This document shows positions 41,570 through 49,387 of a stretch of 64,000 nucleotides of DNA, in pieces. This DNA is from Micromonospora sp. FIMYZ51. Its GTDB lineage: Bacteria; Actinomycetota; Actinomycetes; Mycobacteriales; Micromonosporaceae. The position numbers and the translations under genes were made by a program. The notes under the pieces were generated by a model. The model did no database searches and was not told the origin of the DNA. It worked only from the letters and a program-made list of their open reading frames with translations. The DNA lies in assembly GCF_038246755.1 (NCBI RefSeq), contig NZ_CP134706.1, positions 1,488,001-1,552,000 on the forward strand, in the 5' to 3' direction. Within the stretch, counting starts at the first letter, position 1. The number at the start of each line of letters is the position of its first letter.

Positions 41570-43177
41570 GTGCTGGACACCCTCGACGCCGCCGCCGTGC
41601 GCCGCTGGTGCGCCAGTGGCCTGGCCGCGCTCAAGCGGCACCAGGGGGAGATTGACGATCTCAACGTCTATCCGGTGCCCGACGGCGACACCGGCACCAA
41701 CCTGGTGCTCACCCTCACCTCGGCCCAGCAGGCCCTGGCAATGGACCTCGATACCGTCGCTGACGGCGACTCGACCGCGCACGGGCACGCGCTGCGCCTG
41801 ATGGCCCGGGGCGCCCTGCTCGGCGCGCGGGGCAACTCGGGCGTGATCCTGTCGCAGATCCTGCGGGGCTTCGCTGACGCGCTGGCCACCGTTCCGGCGG
41901 TTCGCGGCCGGGAGTTGGCCGCCGCGCTGCGCGATGCGACCACGGCGGCGTACGCGGCGGTCGCCCGGCCGGTGGAGGGCACCCTGCTCACCGTGGTCGC
42001 CGCGGCGGCCGAGGCGGCCGGCCGGGCCGGCAGCGACGAGCTGCGGACGGTGGCCCGGGCGGCGGCGGGTGCCGCCGCCAGCGCCCTGGCCCGTACGCCC
42101 GACCAGCTTCCGGCGCTGGCCCGAGCCGGGGTGGTGGACGCCGGTGGGCGGGGACTCTGCCTGCTGCTGGACGCCCTGGTCGAGGTGATCACGGGGGAGA
42201 GCCCGGAACATCCCGCGCCGCAGCCCCGGACGGTGCCGCTGCCGGTCACCGCCGCCCGGCAGACCGGTTCCCCGGAGTACGCGTACGAGGTGCAGTTCCT
42301 GCTCGACGCCGAGGCCGAGGCCGTCCGGCGGATGCAGGACACCCTGGCGGCGCTCGGCGATTCCCTGGTGGTGGTCGGCGACGGCAGCCCGTCGGGCGGG
42401 ACCTGGCAGGTGCACGTGCACGTGAACGACGTCGGCGCGGCGATCGAGGCGGGGGTGGTGGCCGGCCGCCCGTACCAGATCTCGGTGACCCGCTTCGCCG
42501 ACCAGACGGCGCCGGCTCCGCCGTCGGATGGCCGGGCCGCCGTGGTGGTGGCGGCCGGTGCCGGGCTCGCCGAACTCTTCGCCGGGGAGGGCGCGATCAC
42601 GGTGCCCGGCAATCCCTCCACCGGAGAGCTGCTGGAGGCGGTACTGGCCACCGGTGCGGCCCGGGTGGTGGTGCTGCCCAACGACCCCGACGCGCAGGCG
42701 GTGGCGAACCAGGTCACCGAGGAGGCGCAGCGGTTCGGCGTGACGGTGAGCGTGGTACCCACCCGGTCTCCGGTGCAGGCGCTGGCCGCCCTCGCCGTAC
42801 GCGACCCGCGCCGGCGTTTCGCCGACGACGTGATCGCGATGGCGGAGGCCGCCGGGGCCTGCCGGTACGCGGAGGTGTGTCACGCCGGCCGGGACGCGCT
42901 CACCGTCGCCGGCCCCTGCCGCGAAGGCGATCTGCTCGCCCTGGTCGAGGGGGAGGTGAACCTGATCGGCAGCGATCTGGAGGAGACCTGCGTGGCCCTG
43001 GTCGACCGGCTGCTCGGTGGCGGTGGCGAGCTGGTCACCCTGCTCGTCGGGGCCGACGCGCCGGCCGGGCTGGCCGATGCGGTGCAGGCGCACGTCGCAC
43101 GGCGCTGGCCTTTCGTCGAGGTGCAGGCGTACCCGGGTGGGCAGCCGCGCTATCCGTTGCTGGTAGGTGTCGAATGA
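41570..43177 (+). CDS. DAK2-domain protein, FakA (fatty-acid kinase)-like
   Basis: The 535-aa protein begins with a DhaL/DAK2 kinase domain (INVYPVPDGDTGTN-type motif LNVYPVPDGDTGTNLVLTL and GARGNSGVILSQILRGFA), followed by a linker and a FakA-type middle and C-terminal domain (VHVHVNDVGAAIEAG; VLPNDPDAQAVANQVTEEA). In Firmicutes FakA phosphorylates fatty acids bound by FakB (DegV family); no FakB is in this window. GTG 41570 has TAGGCT seven bases upstream and fits a leaderless start; a GTG at 41540 is in frame. Its stop overlaps recG (ATGA). Confidence 0.88.
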   Translation: MLDTLDAAAVRRWCASGLAALKRHQGEIDDLNVYPVPDGDTGTNLVLTLTSAQQALAMDLDTVADGDSTAHGHALRLMARGALLGARGNSGVILSQILRGFADALATVPAVRGRELAAALRDATTAAYAAVARPVEGTLLTVVAAAAEAAGRAGSDELRTVARAAAGAAASALARTPDQLPALARAGVVDAGGRGLCLLLDALVEVITGESPEHPAPQPRTVPLPVTAARQTGSPEYAYEVQFLLDAEAEAVRRMQDTLAALGDSLVVVGDGSPSGGTWQVHVHVNDVGAAIEAGVVAGRPYQISVTRFADQTAPAPPSDGRAAVVVAAGAGLAELFAGEGAITVPGNPSTGELLEAVLATGAARVVVLPNDPDAQAVANQVTEEAQRFGVTVSVVPTRSPVQALAALAVRDPRRRFADDVIAMAEAAGACRYAEVCHAGRDALTVAGPCREGDLLALVEGEVNLIGSDLEETCVALVDRLLGGGGELVTLLVGADAPAGLADAVQAHVARRWPFVEVQAYPGGQPRYPLLVGVE

Positions 43178-45378
43178 CCGCCGACGAGTCCACCCTGGGC
43201 ACCCCGCTGAAGAAGCTGGTCGGTGAGAAGACCGCCAAGGCGCTCGCCGCCCACCTCGACCTGCACACCGCAGGTGATCTGATCTACCACTTCCCGCGCC
43301 GCTACGACGAGCGCGGCGAACACACCGACATCCGCGCGCTTGACGTCGGCGAGCAGGTGACCGTGCTGGCCCAGGTGCAGCGCACCGCCGTACGCCCGAT
43401 GCGGCAGCGGCGGGGCAACCTGCTGGAGGTGACCGTCGGTGACGACACCGGTGGCACCCTCTCGCTTACCTTCTTCGGCAACCAGGCGTGGCGGGAGCGT
43501 GAGCTGCGTCCTGGCCGGTGGGGTCTGTTCGCCGGCAAGGTCACCGAGTTTCGGGGGAAGCGCCAGCTCAACGGGCCGGAGTACGTCCTGCTCGGCGAGC
43601 AGACCGACACCGAGGCTGCGGCCAACGAGCAGATCGAGGAGTTCGCCGGGGCGCTGATCCCGGTCTACCCGGCTGCGGCGGCCGTGCCCACCTGGGTGAT
43701 CGCCCGCTGTGTACGGGTGGTGCTGGACACCGTGGCGCCACCGGAGGATTCGCTGCCGGCCACCGTGCGCGCCACCCGCAACCTGGTCGGCCTCGGCACC
43801 GCGCTACGCGAGATCCATCGGCCGTCCAGCAAGGAGGAGCTCTACCGGGCCCGCCGACGATTGAAGTGGGACGAGGCGTTCGCCGTGCAGGTGACGCTGG
43901 TCCGGCGCAAGCACCAGGCCGCCGCCTGGCCGGCCCGGCCCCGGCCGCCGCGCCCGGGTGGCCTGCTGGACGCCTTCGACGCCCGACTGCCGTACGAGCT
44001 GACCTCCGGCCAGCGGGACGTGGGCACCGAGATCGCGGCGGATCTGGCCACCAGCCATCCGATGCACCGCCTGTTGCAGGGCGAGGTCGGCTCCGGCAAG
44101 ACGGTGGTGGCGTTGCGGGCCATGCTCCAGGTGGTCGATGCGGGCGGGCAGGCGGCACTGCTCGCCCCGACCGAGGTGCTCGCCGCGCAGCACTACCGCG
44201 GCATGCTCGACCTGCTCGGCCCGCTGGCCCAGGCCGGTGAGCTGGGTGCCGCCGAGCACGCCACCCGGGTCGAGCTGGTCACCGGCTCGCTCGGCGCGGC
44301 GGCCCGGCGCCGGGCACTGGCCGAGGTGGCCAGCGGCGCCGCCGGCATCGTGCTCGGCACCCACGCGCTGCTCTACGAGGGTGTCGACTTCGCCGATCTC
44401 GGCCTGGTGGTGGTGGACGAACAGCACCGGTTCGGCGTGGAGCAGCGGGACGCGTTGCGGGCCAAGGCCGACCAGCCGCCGCACGTGCTGGTCATGACCG
44501 CCACCCCGATCCCGCGTACGGTGGCCATGACGGTCTACGGGGACCTGGAGATCTCCACCCTGTCCCAGTTGCCGCGTGGCCGGTCGCCGATCGCCTCACA
44601 TGTGGTGCCGGCGGCTGAGAAACCGGCATTTCTCGACCGGGCGTGGCGTCGGTTGCGCGAGGAGGTGGCCGCCGGCCATCAGGCGTACGTCGTCTGTCCG
44701 CGCATCGGTGACGCCACCGGGGGGGCCGAGGAGGAGCCACCGGCTGTGGACGACACCGGGCGGCGTCCGCCGCTGGCGGTGACCGAGGTCGCTCCACTGC
44801 TGGCCGAGGGGCCGCTGCACGGGCTGCGGATCGGCGTCCTGCACGGTCGGCTGCCCGCCGACGAGAAGGACGCGGTGATGCGCTCCTTCGCCGCCGGGGA
44901 GCTGGACGTGCTGGTGGCCACCACTGTGGTCGAGGTCGGCGTGGACGTGCCGAACGCGACAATGATGGTGGTGCTGGACGCGGACCGCTTCGGGGTCTCC
45001 CAGCTGCATCAGCTGCGCGGGCGGGTGGGCCGGGGCAGCGCGGCCGGGCTCTGCCTGCTGGTCACCGAGGCGGCCGAGGGCAGCAGCGCGCGGGAGCGGC
45101 TGGATGCGGTCGCCTCCACCACGGACGGCTTCAAGCTCGCCGAACTCGACCTGGAGCAGCGGCGGGAGGGCGACGTGCTGGGCGCGACCCAGTCTGGTCA
45201 CCGCTCGCACCTGCGGCTGTTGTCGTTGCTGCGCGACGCCGACCTGATCCGCGACGCCCGGGCGGAGGCGATCGCCCTGGTCGAGGAGGATCCCGACCTG
45301 TCCCGCCATCCGGCGCTTGCCGCCTCGGTCGCGGCCCTGGTCGACGCCGACCGCGCCGAGTACCTCGAAAAGGGCTGA
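43174..45378 (+). CDS. recG: ATP-dependent DNA helicase RecG
   Basis: Remodels stalled forks and branched DNA. The 734-aa protein has an N-terminal wedge/OB domain (EVTVGDDTGGTLSLTFFGNQ), Walker A LQGEVGSGKTVVALRA, the DEQH box VVVDEQHRFGVEQRDALR, MTATPIPRTVAMTVYGDLE and the C-terminal VEVGVDVPNATMMVV and QLHQLRGRVGRG motifs. An insert with acidic residues (GGAEEEPPAVDDTG) sits between the helicase halves. It is coupled to the FakA-like gene by a 4-base overlap, a neighbourhood common to Gram-positives. Confidence 0.96.
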   Translation: MTADESTLGTPLKKLVGEKTAKALAAHLDLHTAGDLIYHFPRRYDERGEHTDIRALDVGEQVTVLAQVQRTAVRPMRQRRGNLLEVTVGDDTGGTLSLTFFGNQAWRERELRPGRWGLFAGKVTEFRGKRQLNGPEYVLLGEQTDTEAAANEQIEEFAGALIPVYPAAAAVPTWVIARCVRVVLDTVAPPEDSLPATVRATRNLVGLGTALREIHRPSSKEELYRARRRLKWDEAFAVQVTLVRRKHQAAAWPARPRPPRPGGLLDAFDARLPYELTSGQRDVGTEIAADLATSHPMHRLLQGEVGSGKTVVALRAMLQVVDAGGQAALLAPTEVLAAQHYRGMLDLLGPLAQAGELGAAEHATRVELVTGSLGAAARRRALAEVASGAAGIVLGTHALLYEGVDFADLGLVVVDEQHRFGVEQRDALRAKADQPPHVLVMTATPIPRTVAMTVYGDLEISTLSQLPRGRSPIASHVVPAAEKPAFLDRAWRRLREEVAAGHQAYVVCPRIGDATGGAEEEPPAVDDTGRRPPLAVTEVAPLLAEGPLHGLRIGVLHGRLPADEKDAVMRSFAAGELDVLVATTVVEVGVDVPNATMMVVLDADRFGVSQLHQLRGRVGRGSAAGLCLLVTEAAEGSSARERLDAVASTTDGFKLAELDLEQRREGDVLGATQSGHRSHLRLLSLLRDADLIRDARAEAIALVEEDPDLSRHPALAASVAALVDADRAEYLEKG

Positions 45379-45391
45379 GCCGTTGACGTCT

Positions 45392-45419
45392 GAGGGGCGC
45401 GCCGGCCGGCGCGCCCCTC
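45392..45419 (+). terminator. Terminator of recG
   Basis: A perfect 12-bp stem GAGGGGCGCGCC with GGCGCGCCCCTC and a GGCC loop, 13 bases after the stop. Confidence 0.85.
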
Positions 45420-45428
45420 ACATGCGGC

Positions 45429-45480
45429 AAGGAAGGGGCCCTTCCTAACGCCTCGCGTATAGGAAGGGCCCCTTCTTAAC
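45429..45480 (+). repeat. 52-bp double-palindrome element, copy D
   Basis: Half units AGGAAGGGGCCCTTCCTAAC and AGGAAGGGCCCCTTCTTAAC with spacer GCCTCGCGTAT. It lies after the recG terminator, between convergent genes, showing that the element is distinct from the terminator. Confidence 0.9.
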
Positions 45481-45515
45481 GGTTCGCTTCGCTCAGCTCA
45501 ACCCAGCAGCTCAGC

Positions 45516-47018
45516 TCAGGCGGTGAAGTGGATCCGACGACGGCGCGCCATCACGAACAGCACCGCGCCCACGGCCAGCAGGGCGATGGCACCGGCGGCG
45601 ATGCCACCGGCCGCGGCACCGGTCACCGGCAGGCCCGGCTCCTCGCCACCGCCGCCGCCACCCTCGCAGCCCTCGGGCGCGTAGATGACCTCAAGCTCCA
45701 GCCCCAGCTCGGGCAGGACGACCAGGGCCGCCTCGTCGTCACCGGCCTTGAAGGTGACCGTCTCCGACTTGCCCGGCTCGACGGTACGGGTCTCGGTCTT
45801 GTCGCCGTAGGTGAACTCCACCTTGACCGGCAGGCCACCCTCGGGGTTGGTCGCGGTAAGCGCGAAGGTCTCGCAGTCGGCCTCGGTGGTCACCGTCGGC
45901 AGCGGGCAGTCCTCCGGACGCTCCCAGGAGTAGGTGCCGCCCTCGATGACCTTGCCGTCGACCAGCACCTCGATCTTGCCGGCGTTCTCGGCGGGCACGA
46001 CGGTCTCGTTGTCGGCCTTACCCGGCTCGACGGTGACCTTCTTCGACCAACCGTTCTCGCCCCGAACCTCGAACTCGACCGGGTACTTGGAGATCTTGCC
46101 GTCGTTGCTCAGCGAGACCGTCACCGTGCCGTCGCAGGAGGAGGCGAAGGTGGACGTCGGGGTGGTGCAGTTCTTGTCACCGCCGTTGTACCAGCCGGGC
46201 GGGCCCGACGAACGATTGCCGGGGGCGCCCTTCTCGCCGAGCTTCTTGTCGCCGTAACGCGGGCCGTTCTCGACCAGCGGGTCGATGACCTCGTCCAGGC
46301 CACCCCAGATCAGGTCGACCTGGGTGTAGCACTCCGGAACCTCGACGTTGAGCTCGATCTCGGTCTGGGTGCCGCCGAGGAAGTCGCTGTCCGGCGTGCC
46401 GTAGACGTACTGCGGGGTGGCGAACTGCGGACGCGGCGCGAAGTACGACACCAGGGTGAAGTACTGCTTCTGGTCCTCGCACAGCGGCAGGTTGCCCTCC
46501 AGCTTCACGGTCGCCGTGCCCTTCGGGCCGTCGAACGTGTGGCTGTACTTCGCCTGGCTGGCGTCGACGCACTTCGGCGCCGGCTTGCAGGGCTCGTCGC
46601 GGTCGAGCTTGACCGTGCCGTGGTTGGTCTGCTCGCGCCGGTTGTCCCAGCGCGCCTCGACGGTGAGCTTGGCGCTCTTGGCGTCACCCGGCACCCGCTG
46701 CACGGCCTCGACCGAGCCGCCCCGGGGGATCGCCGTGCCCTGAAGGTTGACGGGGTCGGCACCGGGCACCAACACCTGGACGGGAGTCGAGGGGTCGGCG
46801 GTCACCTTCTTGATCGTGGCGGCCTTGTCACGCTCGCTGTTGACGACCCGCCACGTGATCACCCGCTCGCCGCTGAGCTGGTCGCAGACGACCGTGCCGG
46901 TGATGGTGGTGTGGTGGGCGCTGGCCGGAGTGGCCACCGCCGCCGCTCCGGTCATGCCGATGAGGGCGGCTGCCAGCACAGCCAGCGGTCGCCGCAGCGA
47001 CAGCTTTGGTCGGATCAC
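45516..47018 (-). CDS. LPXTG-anchored surface protein 1
   Basis: The 500-aa protein has an N-terminal signal peptide (about residues 1-34, ending PASA before HHTTITG), a first domain with ERVITWRVVNSERDKAATIKKV, a long beta-rich middle with paired cysteines and repeats of the 'VEPGKxxxxxVP' kind, a Gly linker (EGGGGGGEE), the sortase motif LPVTG, a membrane helix and a basic tail RRRRIHFTA. It should be covalently fixed to the wall by a sortase not present here. It is paralogous to the gene at 47457-48455 and shares its upstream DNA module. The molecular role is unknown. Confidence 0.88.
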   Translation of the reverse strand: MIRPKLSLRRPLAVLAAALIGMTGAAAVATPASAHHTTITGTVVCDQLSGERVITWRVVNSERDKAATIKKVTADPSTPVQVLVPGADPVNLQGTAIPRGGSVEAVQRVPGDAKSAKLTVEARWDNRREQTNHGTVKLDRDEPCKPAPKCVDASQAKYSHTFDGPKGTATVKLEGNLPLCEDQKQYFTLVSYFAPRPQFATPQYVYGTPDSDFLGGTQTEIELNVEVPECYTQVDLIWGGLDEVIDPLVENGPRYGDKKLGEKGAPGNRSSGPPGWYNGGDKNCTTPTSTFASSCDGTVTVSLSNDGKISKYPVEFEVRGENGWSKKVTVEPGKADNETVVPAENAGKIEVLVDGKVIEGGTYSWERPEDCPLPTVTTEADCETFALTATNPEGGLPVKVEFTYGDKTETRTVEPGKSETVTFKAGDDEAALVVLPELGLELEVIYAPEGCEGGGGGGEEPGLPVTGAAAGGIAAGAIALLAVGAVLFVMARRRRIHFTA

Positions 47019-47134
47019 GCGTACTCCCGGGGTGAAAAGCGTTTGTTCGGCGCGGGTGGGACGGACGGCTCCGGCGGAGTTCGCCGCGCCAGAGGGATGT
47101 CTGCCCGGCCGATGAACCGGCGGCGATATGCCGG

Positions 47135-47226
47135 CACCGGGCAGACCTTAGCGAGATCGCGAGTGTCGATACAGCCTTCAAACGCGGCTAAGAATGATGT
47201 TATGAATGCGAGATCATTGATATACG
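47135..47226 (-). promoter_or_regulatory. Conserved upstream module of LPXTG gene 1
   Basis: A block of about 92 bases also found at 48523-48614. The distal part (47188-47226) matches the other copy at 33 of 39 bases, including CTAAGAATGATGTT and ATATACG. The proximal part holds CACCGGGCAGAC and TAAGGT (minus strand, 47150-47145), a likely -10 box. The distance between the distal block and that box is the same, 38 bases, in both copies. Confidence 0.7.
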
Positions 47227-47390
47227 GATAGTCGCCAAACGGGGACGATCGGTGTCGATCTGTCCGGTCGGGACCGCCCGGCTGGCGACGGATAGCTGCG
47301 GTACTGCCGGCAGCGCGCGTCCGGGCGGTGCAGTCTACGCGCACCCTGGCTCTCCGGTGTGCCCGCTTGGCGCGTCGCGCGGTGCGCACG

Positions 47391-47428
47391 CCGAGGGCGC
47401 GCCGACCGGGTGGTCGACGCGCCCTCGG
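47391..47428 (-). terminator. Terminator of LPXTG gene 2
   Basis: A perfect 11-bp stem CCGAGGGCGCG with its complement and a 16-base loop, 28 bases after the stop of the 47457-48455 gene. Confidence 0.75.
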
Positions 47429-47456
47429 TTTCAGGCTCGGTTCAGCTCAGCTCAGG

Positions 47457-48455
47457 TCAGGCGGTGAAGCGCAGTCGACGACGACGAGTCACCACGAACA
47501 GGCCCGCGCCTGCGGCCAGCAGCACGACCGCACCGGCGATGATGCCGCCGGTCGCGGCGCCGGTGACCGGCAGGCCGCCACCGCCCCCGCCGTTGTCGCA
47601 GTCCGCCGGCTGCTCCCAGGCGATCGGGTCGCCCTCTTCGCCCTCGAAGCTCGGGGTGACCTCCAGGCCCTCGTAGGCGTCGAAGGAGACCGAGGTGGTC
47701 TGGCCCGGAACGGCCTCCAGCGTCTTGACCTCACCCTTCTCCGAGGTCAGCGTGATCGAGAAGGCCACGCCGTCGGCCGGGTTGACGATCTGGAAGGTCA
47801 GCTCGTCGCAGGTCTCGATGAGCTCGAAGGTCGGCTCACCCGGCTCCGGCAGGTTCGGCACCTCCGGCTCGCTCGGGCTCGGCGACGGCGTCGGCTCCTC
47901 GGTGGGCTCCTCGCTCGGGCTCGGCGACGGCGACGGCTCCTCGGTGGGCTCCTCGCTCGGGCTCGGCGACGGCGTCGGTTCCTCGGTGGGCTCCTCGCTC
48001 GGGCTCGGCGTCGGCGTCGGCGACGGCTTCGGCGGCTTCGGGCAGTTGCCGATGATCACCGCCTTCTCGTTCGCGGACCGGGTGTGCGTCTGCCGGTGCC
48101 TCGTCCACTCGGCGGTCACGGCCAGCGTGATGTCCCGGTCGCGGACGTTCCTCGGGACGATCTGCTCACCGACCAGCGCTCCCTCGCCCGCCTTGGGCAG
48201 CACGGCATCGCGGCGGATGTTGGTGACCGGAGTGCGGACCCCGGTGGAGACGGCCGTGATCTTGCCTTCCAGGTCCCGCTCGCTGTTCGAGACGGTCCAG
48301 GTGATCTTCTTGCTGCCATCCTTTTGTACGCAGCCAACGCCCTTGATGATCGGGTGGTGGGCGCTGGCCGGGCTGGCGACGACGGCGACGCCGGCCAGGC
48401 CGATCAGCGCACCCGCGGCAGCGGCCGCGATACGCCGGAAGTTCAGACGGTTCAC
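47457..48455 (-). CDS. LPXTG-anchored surface protein 2
   Basis: The 332-aa paralogue of the previous surface protein: signal peptide ending PASA before HHPIIKG, the domain KKITWTVSNSERDLEGKITAV, then a Pro/Ser/Glu/Thr spacer with three 14-residue repeats of the type SPSEEPTEEPTPSP (about residues 143-200), a second beta domain, a Gly linker, LPVTG, a membrane helix and RRRRLRFTA. The spacer probably spans the cell wall. GTG 48455 follows AGGAG by seven bases. The function is unknown; no sortase gene is near. Confidence 0.88.
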   Translation of the reverse strand: MNRLNFRRIAAAAAGALIGLAGVAVVASPASAHHPIIKGVGCVQKDGSKKITWTVSNSERDLEGKITAVSTGVRTPVTNIRRDAVLPKAGEGALVGEQIVPRNVRDRDITLAVTAEWTRHRQTHTRSANEKAVIIGNCPKPPKPSPTPTPSPSEEPTEEPTPSPSPSEEPTEEPSPSPSPSEEPTEEPTPSPSPSEPEVPNLPEPGEPTFELIETCDELTFQIVNPADGVAFSITLTSEKGEVKTLEAVPGQTTSVSFDAYEGLEVTPSFEGEEGDPIAWEQPADCDNGGGGGGLPVTGAATGGIIAGAVVLLAAGAGLFVVTRRRRLRFTA

Positions 48456-48522
48456 GTCTACTCCTGTAGGGGGAAACCGGAGGTTAAGTCGAACTGGCAG
48501 CGGAACCACACGCCGCGTCCAA

Positions 48523-48614
48523 CACCGGGCAGACATTAGCGATCGCGCCCCGTGCGCCATAGCCTTCAGCGAAACCTAAGAATGATGTTGTGCATTCGTG
48601 ATCTTTCATATACG
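48523..48614 (-). promoter_or_regulatory. Conserved upstream module of LPXTG gene 2
   Basis: The second copy of the module at 47135-47226. The distal block is at 48576-48614, and TAATGT (48538-48533 on the minus strand) stands at the -10 position with the same 38-base spacing. The distance from the module to the start codon differs (68 versus 117 bases), so selection seems to act on the promoter region rather than on the leader. Confidence 0.7.
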
Positions 48615-48823
48615 TAAGGTCTTCGTCTGGTCGCGCAGCGCTCAAGTGGGGTTGTCCGACGGTCGCCCGGCCGTCGCGTAGCGTCGAGACAGGAACTGAT
48701 GGGTGGCGAGTGCGGTGCCGACTCGGGTGTGCCGCAACCGCTTCCCGTCGCCGAACGAAGCAAGCCGAGGCGGGAGAGCGAGCCGAAGCATGAGAGCGGG
48801 GCGGGCATGAGCAGGAGCAGGCG

Positions 48824-49387
48824 GTGACCCGGATCGTCGCCGGGACCCTCGGCGGCCGGCGGATCACCGCACCGCCGGGCGCCGGCACCCGGCCGACCTC
48901 CGACCGGGTACGCGAGGCGCTGTTCAGTTCGCTGGCCACCGAACTCGACCTGGATGGTGCACGCTTCGCCGATCTGTACGCGGGGTCGGGCGCGGTCGGC
49001 CTCGAGGCGCTGTCCCGGGGAGCTGCGCACGTGCTGTTGGTGGAGTCCGATCCGCGCGCCGCGCGCGTCATCCGGGACAACGTGGCAGCCCTGCGTGCCG
49101 CACCGGCGGCCCGGCTGGTCACCGGCAAGGTGGCCACGGTCCTGGCTGCCGGCCCCGAGGGCGACCCGTACGACGTGGTTTTCGCCGATCCGCCGTACGC
49201 GGTGTCGGACGAGGCGGTGGCCGCCATGCTCGCCGCGCTCGTCGACGGCGGCTGGCTGGCGCCGGAGGCGGTCGTGGTGGTGGAGCGGTCCAGCCGCAGC
49301 ACCCCCATCGAGTGGGTGGAAGGCGTCACCGGCCAGCGCAGTCGCCGGTACGGCGAGACCACCCTTTGGTACGGTCGCCGATCATGA
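48824..49387 (+). CDS. rsmD: 16S rRNA (guanine966-N2)-methyltransferase
   Basis: The 187-aa SAM enzyme methylates G966 of 16S rRNA. Motifs are IVAGTLGGRRITAPPG at the N-terminus, the SAM loop FADLYAGSGAVGLEALSRGA, and the catalytic DPPY in VVFADPPYAV. GTG 48824 has GCAGGAG seven bases upstream. It overlaps coaD by four bases (ATGA), the usual arrangement. Upstream about 200 bases carry no gene other than the surface-protein promoter region. Confidence 0.95.
   Translation: MTRIVAGTLGGRRITAPPGAGTRPTSDRVREALFSSLATELDLDGARFADLYAGSGAVGLEALSRGAAHVLLVESDPRAARVIRDNVAALRAAPAARLVTGKVATVLAAGPEGDPYDVVFADPPYAVSDEAVAAMLAALVDGGWLAPEAVVVVERSSRSTPIEWVEGVTGQRSRRYGETTLWYGRRS

Noticed and set aside
48484..48609. 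41-codon frame (minus strand) in the module upstream of LPXTG gene 2
   Set aside because: The matching frame upstream of gene 1 lacks the start codon and has another end, and the likely -10 box lies inside the frame, so conservation is better explained at the DNA level.
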